From a virus, in IMG/VR virus record IMGVR_UViG_3300045911_000764, positions 1 through 25,244 of that record: a DNA stretch of 25,244 bases; one strand, 5' to 3'. The position numbers and the translations under genes were made by a program. The notes below the pieces were generated by a model. It made no database searches. It saw nothing but the letters and a program-made list of their open reading frames with translations, and had not been told where the DNA came from. How positions within the stretch are numbered: the first letter of the stretch is position 1; each line of letters starts with the position of its first letter. Shown one piece after another: positions 7,515 through 14,110 of the stretch.

Positions 7515-9524
7515 TCACGTGAACGCCGCGCGGTTGTTCCGCACGTCCTGGCGGAGGCCCTCGACGCCCTTGGCGGTGCGCTCGGTGGCGTTGGCGATGC
7601 GGTCGTCGGCCCCGCCGGCTTGGAGGCCCAGGAGCGCCGCCGCGTTGAACGTACCCGCCACGCCGATGGTCCGTTCTCGGGCCGTCTGGAGCAGGTCGCC
7701 CAGGCCCGACAGGCTCCCGCGGACCTTGGCGAGCAAGTCTTCGGGGCCTTCCATCCTGCCGGGGCCTTCGGCTTCCTTGGCTTCTCGCTTTCGCCGGGCT
7801 TCGCCGAGGGCGTCCTGCCATTCCTTGCGGGCCTTGGCCAGGTCGGCCTCGTTCTCGGCCATGCGCTGCTGGTACTCGGTGTCGAGTTCCTGGTGCTTCT
7901 GGAGATTCTGCCGGCCGATCTCGGCCATCGTGGCTTCATGCACCTGTGTGGCGCGTTCGCGCTCCTGCTGGCGGCGCTCCTCACGCTCGGCGAGCTTCTG
8001 GCCTGTCTCCCGCTCGATGTCGGCCTTCCGCGCCTCGTAGTACTCATCCGCCGCGCGGTTGGCCGCCTCGGCGTCGAAGCTGGAGTCGAACTGCTTCCTG
8101 ATCCAGTTCCACGCCTTCGAGAGCTGCTTGCCGCACCAGTGCCAGGCCTTGGTCACCCAGCCGGTGAACTGAGTCCAGGTCTTCGAGAGGAACGCCGTGG
8201 TCTCGATCCAGCCGACCTCCAGGGCATGCCAGACGATTTCGACGACGGCGAGCAATCCGTGCCAGGCGTCGTAGCCGATCTTGATGAAGAAGTTGCGGAA
8301 GTTCAGCCACGCCTTCTCCAGGAAGTTGATGCCCCGGGTCCACTCCATCTTGAGCGTCAGCCAGAGAATCTTCGCCGCCAGGGTGATGTCCCCGGCGGCC
8401 AGGGCGTCGGCGATGCCTTGGTAGGAGGCCACCGCGTCGTCGCGGAGCGTCTCGAACCGCTCGGCCAGCCAGCCCAGGGCCTTCGCCCCCGCACCGGTCG
8501 CGTAGAGGATGTAGGCCCCAAGGGCCACGACGGCCGTGATGACCAGGCCGATGGGCGAGACCAGGAACGCCAGCACCGCCCCCAGCAGTTTCAGGACCGT
8601 GCCCACGGCGGTGACGGCCACGGCCAGCACGCCCATCACCTTGGCCACGCCGGTGATGGCGTAGCCCAGGACCACGAGCGCCGCGCCGGCCGCGATGACA
8701 CCAATGGCCACCTGGAAGATGGTGACGATGAGTTCCTTGTTCCGCTTGATCCACTCGGCCGCGACGACGGCCACGCGCGTGACCCACTGCGCCGCCTGCG
8801 AGAGCACGGGCACCAGAGCCGAGCCGACGGTGAAAACGCCTTGCTTGAGCACCTTCCACATGATGCTCAGCGTGTCCGTAAATCGCTCCGCTGCCTTGGC
8901 GTCCTCGGTCGAGATGGTCAGCCCCAGCCTGCGGGCCTGCTCCTGGAGCTGCTCGATGCCCGCCGCGCCGCCGGAGAGCATCGGCAGCAGCATTGTGCCG
9001 GAGCGGCCGAAGAGTTCCATCGCAGCGGCGGCCTTGATGGTCGGGTCCTCGATCTGGCTGAGCCGGTCGGCGATCAGCTTGAACTGCTGCTCGGGCGAGA
9101 GCTGGTCGAGGTCGGCGACGGTCAGGCCGAGGATGGCCAGGGCCTCTTGGGCGCTCTTCATCCCCGTGGCCGCGTCGAGAATGGTCCTCTGCATCTTGCG
9201 GATGCCGGTCTCCAGGACCTCCATGCTCGCACCCGAAAGGTCGGCGGCGAAGCCGAGCTCCGACAGCGTCTCGACGGAGAAGCCCGTCCGGGCACTCATC
9301 TTGGCCAGCGCGTCGCCCATGTTGGCGAAGACCTTGCTGGATGCCGCCAGCGGCGCGACCACGGCCGAGCCAAGGCCGACGAGCTTGAGGCCCATGTTGC
9401 GGACGCTCTCGCCGAAGGCCTTGAGCTTCGCCTGGGCGCGCTTGAGGCCGCGCACGAGCTTCGAGTCATCGGCGAACAGCTCGACGAACGCGCGACCCGC
9501 CCGGATTGCACCTGCCTGCGGCAT
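7515..9524 (-). CDS. Phage tail tape measure protein (TP901-type)
   Basis: The 669-residue protein sets tail length and is ejected with the DNA. The N-terminal 60 residues (LVRGLKRAQAKLKAFGESV, then GLKLVGLGSAVVAPL) match the usual tape-measure start, followed by the conserved 'M...SARTGFSVETLSELGFAADLSG' type segment near 76-99. Residues about 264-345 form several hydrophobic helices, and a Trp-rich helical region spans about 385-490. About 500-610 is a long charged coiled coil (Glu/Arg/Lys/Gln). The ATG at 9524 has GGAG 8 bases upstream; that SD overlaps the stop codon of the Mom-like gene and the end of a palindromic repeat. At 669 residues it predicts a short tail by the usual length rule. 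Confidence 0.92.
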   Translation of the reverse strand: MPQAGAIRAGRAFVELFADDSKLVRGLKRAQAKLKAFGESVRNMGLKLVGLGSAVVAPLAASSKVFANMGDALAKMSARTGFSVETLSELGFAADLSGASMEVLETGIRKMQRTILDAATGMKSAQEALAILGLTVADLDQLSPEQQFKLIADRLSQIEDPTIKAAAAMELFGRSGTMLLPMLSGGAAGIEQLQEQARRLGLTISTEDAKAAERFTDTLSIMWKVLKQGVFTVGSALVPVLSQAAQWVTRVAVVAAEWIKRNKELIVTIFQVAIGVIAAGAALVVLGYAITGVAKVMGVLAVAVTAVGTVLKLLGAVLAFLVSPIGLVITAVVALGAYILYATGAGAKALGWLAERFETLRDDAVASYQGIADALAAGDITLAAKILWLTLKMEWTRGINFLEKAWLNFRNFFIKIGYDAWHGLLAVVEIVWHALEVGWIETTAFLSKTWTQFTGWVTKAWHWCGKQLSKAWNWIRKQFDSSFDAEAANRAADEYYEARKADIERETGQKLAEREERRQQERERATQVHEATMAEIGRQNLQKHQELDTEYQQRMAENEADLAKARKEWQDALGEARRKREAKEAEGPGRMEGPEDLLAKVRGSLSGLGDLLQTARERTIGVAGTFNAAALLGLQAGGADDRIANATERTAKGVEGLRQDVRNNRAAFT

Positions 9525-9535
9525 TCAATCGACTC

Positions 9536-10351
9536 CTACCTGCCTGCCGTAGCCTCGGCGAAGGCAGGTGAGCAACCGGCCGCCGCCTGCCTGCCGGACA
9601 GGCAGTTCTCGAAGAGCAGCGCCCGGGTCGTTGCTGGAGCGGGCTGACGGAACCGCCCCGTCCTCTCGATCCTGGGAGGATCGCGGGTCTCTCTTGACCC
9701 CTCGCCCGCGTCAATCGCCCACGCCAGGTCCCGCGTCTTCGGATACAAGCGGGTCCACTCGACCGGGCTCTCGCGGAGCAGCCTCTTGCGGCGGGCGTGC
9801 CCGCAGAGGAACTTGACATAGCGGAACTGGCGTCCCCAGACCTTGCGAAGCCCCAGGCCCGTCCACACCTCCCGGCGGCGCGTGCCGAACCGCGTAATCA
9901 TGAAGCGCGGGTGCACCGGCTCACCGTCGGCCGTGAGGTAAATCTCCGTGGTGATGAACCCGCCGTAGAGCCAGCCCGCGGCCTGGTAAACGTAGCCGGG
10001 CTTGCCGCGAATCCCGTCGGCCCAGGTGAACAGGAGCACCTTCTCCGGCTGGCGCTCGCGGAACCATCTGGTGCAGGCGGCCAGGAGCTGGCTCTCGGTG
10101 TTGCGGGGCAGGTCGTCCCGGCAGCACAGGCGGCACAGTTCCCAGTAGTCCCGCGTGTCGAGGGACGGGAACAGCCGCCGGATGGTATGCCGGGGCCTCG
10201 TGCCCCAGCCCCAGATGGCCACGCCCGCCAGGCCGTGCCCGTCGTGGAAGCCCAGGTGCACCATGCAGTGCGGCGGGAAGATGTTCGAGTAGTGCCACCG
10301 CAGGCACAGGGCGCGGGCGTCCTTGGAGTTGACGAGGTCCACGTCGAGCAT
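9536..10351 (-). CDS. Mom-like DNA modification protein with repeat-encoded C-terminus
   Basis: The 271-residue protein starts at ATG 10351. Residues 1-160 show a GNAT-like pattern shared with phage Mu Mom and Mom-family adenine methylcarbamoylation proteins: LCLRWHYS (15-22), a Gly-rich strand LAGVAIWGWG (41-50), YWELCRLCC (69-77), and a 'TESQLL..' helix leading to LLFTWAD (106-112) and YVYQAAGWLYGG (120-131). Mom converts DNA adenines to a carbamoylmethyl form that blocks host restriction. The family assignment is from remembered motifs, not a search. From about residue 246 the chain is encoded by a palindromic repeat (9537-9607), giving a low-complexity tail of Gly, Ala and Arg. The start follows the holin-like stop by 7 bases, and the gene is co-transcribed with lysis and tail genes, consistent with late Mom-type expression. 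Confidence 0.72.
   Translation of the reverse strand: MLDVDLVNSKDARALCLRWHYSNIFPPHCMVHLGFHDGHGLAGVAIWGWGTRPRHTIRRLFPSLDTRDYWELCRLCCRDDLPRNTESQLLAACTRWFRERQPEKVLLFTWADGIRGKPGYVYQAAGWLYGGFITTEIYLTADGEPVHPRFMITRFGTRRREVWTGLGLRKVWGRQFRYVKFLCGHARRKRLLRESPVEWTRLYPKTRDLAWAIDAGEGSRETRDPPRIERTGRFRQPAPATTRALLFENCLSGRQAAAGCSPAFAEATAGR
9537..9607. repeat. Palindromic repeat element inside the 3' end of the Mom-like gene
   Basis: Two hairpin units are visible: ACCTGCCT/AGGCAGGT arms at 9538-9545 and 9562-9569, and CTGCCTG-CCGGA-CAGGCAG at 9587-9605. The core GCCTGCCTGCCG recurs at 24386-24481. The same kind of GC-rich palindrome is common as dispersed short repeats in metagenomic bacterial genomes. Here it supplies the last roughly 25 codons and the stop of the Mom-like gene and abuts the SD of the tape-measure gene. 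Confidence 0.75.
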
Positions 10352-10358
10352 GGCGCAC

Positions 10359-10559
10359 CTACTCGCCTGCCTGCGCTTTGGCGACCTCGTTGGCGATGCC
10401 GGCCCGGATGAAGACGGCCTGCGCCGCGGCCCACACGGCGGCCAGGAGCGCCACCGTGTCGATCTGCCCGTCGGCCCAGGCAATCACAGCACCGGCCAAG
10501 CCAACGGCGGCGGTGATGTACGCCTTCTTCCCCTTGAGGAATTCACGCACCTTGTTCAT
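10359..10559 (-). CDS. Holin-like small membrane protein
   Basis: The 66-residue protein starts at ATG 10559 with GGAGG about 6 bases upstream. It has a basic N-terminus (MNKVREFLKGKKAY) followed by two short hydrophobic segments, ITAAVGLAGAVIAWA and VALLAAVWAAAQAVFI, separated by DGQIDT, and a short charged tail. Size, two-helix layout and basic start match class II-type phage holins, which form membrane lesions that release lysin. It sits among a lipoprotein and another membrane-anchored protein, supporting a lysis role, though no endolysin was recognised in the window. Confidence 0.7.
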   Translation of the reverse strand: MNKVREFLKGKKAYITAAVGLAGAVIAWADGQIDTVALLAAVWAAAQAVFIRAGIANEVAKAQAGE

Positions 10560-10581
10560 GCCGACCTCCTTGTCGCGCTTG

Positions 10582-10929
10582 TCAAAGGCCCACCAGGGCC
10601 GCGAGGATCGAGGCGACGACCGGCGCGATCCGAAGCAGAAGTTCGTTCTTCAGGTCCTCGCGGACCTTGTTGTAGCGGGCGACGGCCTCCCATCGCGCGG
10701 TGTTGGACTTGACCTTGGCCACGAACTCCTCGTTCGAGAGTTTCGAGTCCAGTTCCGCCACCGCCTCGATGTCGCCCGCCATCAGCCGCCGCAGGTACTG
10801 CCAGGCGTCCTCCTGGGCGAGGTCGAAGAGCCTCGGCCCGTACTCGGCCAGCAGGGCCGTTGCCGCCTGGCGCTGGTCTTCGGGGATGCGGGCGAGAAGT
10901 TGCTGAACACGCTCGTTGAGATCGCTCAT
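10582..10929 (-). CDS. Hypothetical helical protein with C-terminal membrane anchor
   Basis: The 115-residue, mainly alpha-helical protein begins MSDLNERVQQLLARIPEDQ and ends with a hydrophobic segment, LLLRIAPVVASILAALVGL, that should insert in the membrane as a tail anchor. Its start overlaps the stop of the lipoprotein gene in an ATGA-type junction (10926-10929), indicating translational coupling. Lying between a lipoprotein and a holin-like protein, it may take part in lysis, for example as a spanin-like or antiholin partner, but the sequence gives no family match. No catalytic residues are evident. Confidence 0.6.
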   Translation of the reverse strand: MSDLNERVQQLLARIPEDQRQAATALLAEYGPRLFDLAQEDAWQYLRRLMAGDIEAVAELDSKLSNEEFVAKVKSNTARWEAVARYNKVREDLKNELLLRIAPVVASILAALVGL

Positions 10930-11201
10930 GGCTGCTCACCCTCCAGCTTCGGCCCCCAGGCCTCATCCTTGCGGGCGCTCCGCACGAAGAACCGCCACTG
11001 CTTGAAGTTCTCCTCCAGGTACGCCCGCAGCCACGCGGGGCAGTCCGGCTCGCGCGCAGGCTCCGTCCGCTGGACGGCCTGGTAGGCATCCATCGTGCTG
11101 GTCTCGGCGGCCGTCAGCGCCTCGCCCCGCAGGTACACGTTGCCGCAGCCGGTCAGGCACAGCACGGCCAGCACCGCAATGCACATCGCAACCTTCTTCA
11201 T
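10926..11201 (-). CDS. Small phage lipoprotein
   Basis: The 91-residue protein has a classical lipoprotein signal: basic MKK, a hydrophobic core AMCIAVLAVLC and the lipobox LTGC, with cleavage predicted before Cys19. The mature part is short, polar and carries a Trp/Phe-rich segment (KQWRFFVRSARKDEAW) near the C-terminus. In phages, small lipoproteins in a lysis cluster are often outer-membrane spanins (Rz1-type) or superinfection-exclusion factors. The location next to a tail-anchored protein and a holin-like gene favours lysis. The lipobox suggests a diderm-type host envelope, but it is not exclusive to one. Confidence 0.7.
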   Translation of the reverse strand: MKKVAMCIAVLAVLCLTGCGNVYLRGEALTAAETSTMDAYQAVQRTEPAREPDCPAWLRAYLEENFKQWRFFVRSARKDEAWGPKLEGEQP

Positions 11202-11205
11202 CGCG

Positions 11206-11505
11206 TCACCTTCCTTCCTTAGGTCTGGTGAAGGCGTCCTTCAGGACCGCCATGTCCGTTACTTCAACGCCAGAGTCGCGCTTGTCCCTGGCCGAGTACG
11301 GGTCGAAGTCGCTGGGCTTGTAGGCCCTGGTCTTCTTCGGGTCGCGATTCACGTTGGCCACGAGCGCCAGGACCGCCGACGTGTGCGCCCAGTTGTCACG
11401 GCCCCGGGCCTCGGCCATCCACAACAGTTCCCGCAGCGTCAGCGGGCCGGGGGCGACCCCGACGACGGCGGCGAGCTCGTAGACGGTTCGCCACGGATCG
11501 ACTCG
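11206..11505 (-). CDS. Second frame of the tail assembly chaperone (gpT-like), no start of its own
   Basis: From about 11499 to the stop at 11206 the frame reads as a well-behaved protein of about 95 residues: PWRTVYELAAVVGVAPGPLT, then LRELLWMAEARGRDNWAHTS and KPSDFDPYSARDKRD. Upstream the same frame stays open but becomes Arg/Gly-rich shadow of the preceding gene, and no ATG, GTG or TTG with an SD is found near the junction. It lies at -1 relative to the upstream chaperone ORF, which ends at 11439. The arrangement matches the G/GT frameshift pair of lambda-like tails, where the extended product binds the tape measure. No classical slippery heptamer was found. The 5' limit given is approximate. 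Confidence 0.6.
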   Translation of the reverse strand, partial: RVDPWRTVYELAAVVGVAPGPLTLRELLWMAEARGRDNWAHTSAVLALVANVNRDPKKTRAYKPSDFDPYSARDKRDSGVEVTDMAVLKDAFTRPKEGR

Positions 11506-11978
11506 CTGCGCGCGCTCACCGCTTCGAGGGTCGTCTCCCCTTCGGCTTCGCTCAGGGTCTCCGAGACCGCCGCCTCCAGGTCCAGCTTGTCCAGCCGCGT
11601 CTCGATCCGCGCGACCGCCAGGTCGATCATCCGTCGCTGGGCGTCGACGGCCTTGGCCAGATCGCGCCGGCCCAGCTTGCGGAAAAAATCGACGAGTTCC
11701 TCGTAGAAGGCCGTCTGCGCCGCGAGGACCACGTCGCCGCCGAGGGCCGCCGCGAACTGCTCGTCGGTGACTCCCGCCGCGTCGGCCTGGGGCTTCACGA
11801 GGGCGAAGATGACGTCGCACAGGAGAATCACGTCCGTGCCCAGGCGCGTCAGCAGCGGCGGGTCGCCCGCCTCCAGTTCCAGCAGGTTCACGTCCAGAAG
11901 GCTCTTCACCCGCTTGGCCGCGTCAATGGTGAGCGCCAGCGTCCAGGTACGCCCGGCGGTGTCGGTGAAGGTCTTCAT
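11439..11978 (-). CDS. Tail assembly chaperone, first frame (gpG-like)
   Basis: The 179-residue protein starts at ATG 11978, one base after the tail tube stop. The first 140 residues are a compact mostly helical domain (FTDTAGRTWTLALTIDAAK; LLDVNLLELEAGDPPLLTR; FYEELVDFFRKLGRRDLAKA), typical of tail chaperones placed between tube and tape measure. The last 35 residues become Ser/Glu/Pro-rich and overlap the next frame. Part of that tail is encoded by a repeat-like sequence (11500-11572), so the natural end of the protein may lie near residue 150. In the family it is needed for tail assembly and is absent from mature virions. Confidence 0.7.
   Translation of the reverse strand: MKTFTDTAGRTWTLALTIDAAKRVKSLLDVNLLELEAGDPPLLTRLGTDVILLCDVIFALVKPQADAAGVTDEQFAAALGGDVVLAAQTAFYEELVDFFRKLGRRDLAKAVDAQRRMIDLAVARIETRLDKLDLEAAVSETLSEAEGETTLEAVSARSESIRGEPSTSSPPSSGSPPAR
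11500..11572. repeat. Repeat-like sequence at the tail chaperone frame junction
   Basis: The stretch reading CTTCGGCTTCGCTCAGGGTC with the dyad GGTCTC-C-GAGACC (11556-11568) and a GCGCGCG run resembles dispersed 'cttcggc..cgctcag' repeats seen in many environmental genomes. It is unlike the flanking coding sequence and encodes a low-complexity Ser/Glu/Ala/Arg segment. It sits exactly where the two chaperone frames exchange. Only one copy is present in the window, so the repeat assignment rests on resemblance. Confidence 0.35.
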
Positions 11979-11979
11979 A

Positions 11980-12396
11980 TCAGGTCCCCTCGATCCAGCT
12001 TCGGAACACGGCCAGCTTGGCCGTCACGCTGACGGTGATGGCCTCTTCCAACGCCTCGTTGCGAGAAAACGACGTGATCGCAAAGTCCCCGTCAGGCCCC
12101 TGGCCGCCGGCCTTGTCCAGAATCTTCAGCGCGATCAGCCCCGACGCGAGAAAGGCGTTCTTGATGGCGGTGAACCCGGCGTCGGCGGGGTCCCACACCA
12201 TCTCGAACTCGCAGGTGCATTCCCGCAGCGTCGGCGCGGTCGCCCGCCAGCCGGAGTTCGCCCGCGTGGTCACGTCCGCCTCGCCGGCCTCGAGGGTCAG
12301 TGTCACGTCCCGCACATTGGACATCTCGGTCGAGGGCGTGCTGCCGGCCGCGCCGTGATAGAGTTTCGCGTCCTTGCCCAGAATGAACGTCGCCAT
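11980..12396 (-). CDS. Major tail tube protein
   Basis: The 138-residue protein starts at ATG 12396 with AGGAGG 8 bases upstream. It is rich in beta strands and polar turns: MATFILGKDAKLYHGAAG, MSNVRDVTLTLEAGEADVTT, CTCEFEMVWDPADAGF and a closing AITVSVTAKLAVF. The pattern 'NVRDVTL.L..GEADVTTRA..GW' is typical of siphophage tube proteins, which stack as hexamers to form the tail. Position just upstream of the chaperone pair is the conserved place for this gene. No sheath gene lies beside it, supporting a non-contractile tail. Confidence 0.82.
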   Translation of the reverse strand: MATFILGKDAKLYHGAAGSTPSTEMSNVRDVTLTLEAGEADVTTRANSGWRATAPTLRECTCEFEMVWDPADAGFTAIKNAFLASGLIALKILDKAGGQGPDGDFAITSFSRNEALEEAITVSVTAKLAVFRSWIEGT

Positions 12397-12408
12397 GTCC
12401 TTGGCCTC

Positions 12409-12837
12409 CTATGCTTTCACGCTGCCGGCCCACATCGCCGGGAGCTTCGGCTTCTCGCGCTCGAAGGCCGGTCCCATGAACGGGCGAGCCTTGTACGTCG
12501 CCATCACGGGCCTGTCCTTCCGCCCGCGCCGCCGGGCCTTGCCGCCGTACTCCAGGAGCGGCGGGGCCTCGGCCGCGCCGTGCAGTGGCGTCGGGCCGAT
12601 GACCACGCTCCTGCGCCCCGGGTCGTAGCCGAAGTAGATGAGCTTCCGCAGCAGGCCCACGTGGCTCGAAGGCGGACTGCCCGGCTCCGACACCGCCTTG
12701 CGCTTGCGGATAGAGTGCTTCGCGCCGGTCCGCACGAACGCCCCGAACTTCGAGAGAACCTTCCGCGCGGCCTTGTCCACCCGCCTCGTGACCGCCTTGC
12801 GGTCGAAAAACATCTGCTTGGTCACCATCCCGATCAT
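12409..12837 (-). CDS. HK97 gp10-like tail/head completion protein
   Basis: The 142-residue basic protein is started at ATG 12837, overlapping the previous stop as ATGA. It contains KVLSKFGAFVRTGAKHSIRK, then SHVGLLRKLIYFGYDP, a beta segment SVVIGPTPLHGAAEAPPLLE and the ending RPFMGPAFEREKPKLP. The order 'R-T-A..S..GLLR..I...V.IGP....A..LEYGG....RPFM.PA.E' is characteristic of the HK97-gp10/lambda gpZ family, which completes the tail end that joins the head. A longer in-frame extension to 12939 is out of character (Pro/Gly/Arg shadow of the previous gene) and was discarded. Confidence 0.75.
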   Translation of the reverse strand: MIGMVTKQMFFDRKAVTRRVDKAARKVLSKFGAFVRTGAKHSIRKRKAVSEPGSPPSSHVGLLRKLIYFGYDPGRRSVVIGPTPLHGAAEAPPLLEYGGKARRRGRKDRPVMATYKARPFMGPAFEREKPKLPAMWAGSVKA

Positions 12838-13259
12838 GCCGTCATCACCCGCAGGGTCAGCGTCAGGACGCTGGTGAACTGCCGCAGCTCGCCCAGGTGC
12901 TCCTGGGAGTAGATGGGCGTGTTCTCGGTCTTCACCCACGTTGCATCGCCGAAGCGGCCAGTCGCGCGGATGAACTCGGCGATCTCCTGCACCAGGCCCA
13001 GGAGAGAGTCGATTTCCGCGTTGTCGCCGGAGGCGAGTTTCTTCTGGACGCCGATGTCGATTTGCACGTCGCTCTGCGCGAGGCCCCGTCCCGCGGTGGT
13101 AAGTTCCACGCCCTTGGGCACGACCGTCACGTGAAGGTCGGTCATGTCCTTCAGGTCGAAGACGGGCCTGTACGCCCGTGCCGCCGTGAACGGCTGGCTG
13201 AACGTGTGGCCGTTCAGGGCCGTCACCACTGCCTCCGCGATGTCCGCGATCAGTGCCAT
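12834..13259 (-). CDS. Tail terminator-like protein (gpU-like position)
   Basis: The 141-residue alpha/beta protein begins MALIADIAEAVVTALNGHTF, an N-terminal helix as in tail terminator and minor tail proteins. It continues with DLHVTVVPKGVELTT, VQIDIGVQKKLASGD and a closing strand VLTLTLRVMTA. The order helix-strand-strand-helix-strand and size fit the terminator family that caps the tube. It lies 3 bases after the coiled-coil gene and is coupled by ATGA to the gp10-like gene. The lambda order would be Z then U; here the two appear in the opposite order, which leaves the assignment moderate. Confidence 0.6.
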   Translation of the reverse strand: MALIADIAEAVVTALNGHTFSQPFTAARAYRPVFDLKDMTDLHVTVVPKGVELTTAGRGLAQSDVQIDIGVQKKLASGDNAEIDSLLGLVQEIAEFIRATGRFGDATWVKTENTPIYSQEHLGELRQFTSVLTLTLRVMTA

Positions 13260-13262
13260 GCG

Positions 13263-13523
13263 TCAGTCCAGTTGCCCCAGGACGGCCTCCAGGGCCGCCT
13301 TGGCCTCCGTCCCCTCGGCGATCTGCCGGTCGATGTTCTCCTGAGCGGCCTTCAGGAGTTCCTGGGCGTCCAGCGACGCCCGCAGCGCCGGCAGGCGCTT
13401 CGTGATCCGTTCCTGGAGCGATGCGATCTGCTCGCCGACCTGCTTCTTGGTCAGCAGCGTCCGACCGTTGACCAGCAGCGCCTTCTTGCCGTCCACGTCG
13501 GCGACTTTCAGGTTGGGTTTCAT
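13263..13523 (-). CDS. Small coiled-coil protein in the connector region
   Basis: The 86-residue protein starts at ATG 13523 with GAAAGGA 5 bases upstream. The first 25 residues look like two short strands (LKVADVDGKKALLVNGRTLL). The remaining 60 form a heptad-like helix (KKQVGEQIASLQERITKRLP; LDAQELLKAAQENIDRQIAE) ending in LEAVLGQLD. No family was recognised. Tight spacing with both neighbours places it in the head-tail operon. It may be an oligomerisation or scaffold-type protein for the Tyr/Trp-rich product encoded just upstream, a role inferred only from position. Confidence 0.6.
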   Translation of the reverse strand: MKPNLKVADVDGKKALLVNGRTLLTKKQVGEQIASLQERITKRLPALRASLDAQELLKAAQENIDRQIAEGTEAKAALEAVLGQLD

Positions 13524-13536
13524 GTCAGTCCTTTCC

Positions 13537-14109
13537 TCAGGCGCCGATTGTTCTCAGGGCGTGACCGGACGAGTCGTAGACGTCCTGGAGGATCGCCCGC
13601 ATGTCCGCCAACGTCCACCTGACGTCGGCCAGGTCATACTGCATGGCGTAGAGCATCTCGGCGACGGTCCCGCCCCAGGGCGAGTGGAGCAGCCAATCCA
13701 AGTCGTAGTGCAGCGTCTGCATCCACGGCTCGTAGTTCCACTGGTTGTAGAGCTGGTAATAGAAGCCGTCGTTGATGGACCGGTCGACTGTCGCCAGCCA
13801 CGGCTCGTAGCCGTACCAGTTGTTGTAGAGGTAGTATTCGAGGTCCCAGCGCAACTCTTGGAAGAAGGGATACCCGTAGTCGAACAGCCCGTACTCCAGC
13901 CGGTCGTTCAGGTCGGCCAGCGTCCGGGCATACGGGGGCGCGCCGGTGATGGCCTGGACGTCCAGGTCGATGATGTCGGCGGTGAGCGTCACGCCCGCGG
14001 CGTCCACCTTCAGCCGGTTGTTCTGGACGAGTTCCGCCGGCAGCAGCACCGCGACGCGGCCCTGGTCGTCCACCAGCACGTCCGCCGAGTTGATCCAGCG
14101 CTTCGCCAC
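13537..14109 (-). CDS. Tyr/Trp-rich repeat protein of unknown function
   Basis: The 190-residue protein starts at GTG 14109 with GGAGG 5 bases upstream. Residues 1-55 are strand-like (ADVLVDDQGRVAVLLPAEL; VTLTADIIDLDVQAI). Residues 70-160 are extraordinarily rich in Tyr and Trp and contain two near-copies of a roughly 25-residue unit: EYYLYNNWYGYEPWLATV (91-108) and FYYQLYNQWNYEPWMQTL (116-133). A weaker third unit, YDLDWLLHSPW, follows. The C-terminus is heptad-like (YDLADVRWTLADMRAILQDV). No signal peptide, membrane helix or enzyme motif is seen and I know no matching family. A structural role such as a head fibre, spike or trimeric coiled-coil appendage is possible. Confidence 0.65.
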   Translation of the reverse strand: MAKRWINSADVLVDDQGRVAVLLPAELVQNNRLKVDAAGVTLTADIIDLDVQAITGAPPYARTLADLNDRLEYGLFDYGYPFFQELRWDLEYYLYNNWYGYEPWLATVDRSINDGFYYQLYNQWNYEPWMQTLHYDLDWLLHSPWGGTVAEMLYAMQYDLADVRWTLADMRAILQDVYDSSGHALRTIGA

Positions 14110-14110
14110 G

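Noticed and set aside
5692-8040. 782-codon plus-strand frame across tail genes
   Set aside because: Antisense to the tape measure and two following genes, no motif, composition typical of shadow.
10359-10375. Possible third copy of the GCCTGCCTGC palindromic repeat
   Set aside because: Only about 10 bases match and they are explained as codons of the holin-like C-terminus; no hairpin partner is present.
10352-10483. N-terminal extension of the Mom-like frame
   Set aside because: The extension is Pro/Arg/Ser-rich and overlaps the holin-like gene; ATG 10351 follows that gene directly.
11506-11820. Upstream part of the second chaperone frame read as a 204-residue protein
   Set aside because: This part is Arg/Gly-rich shadow of the first chaperone frame and has no SD-led start.
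12838-12939. N-terminal extension of the gp10-like frame
   Set aside because: It overlaps the previous gene and is shadow-like; an ATGA junction gives a better start.
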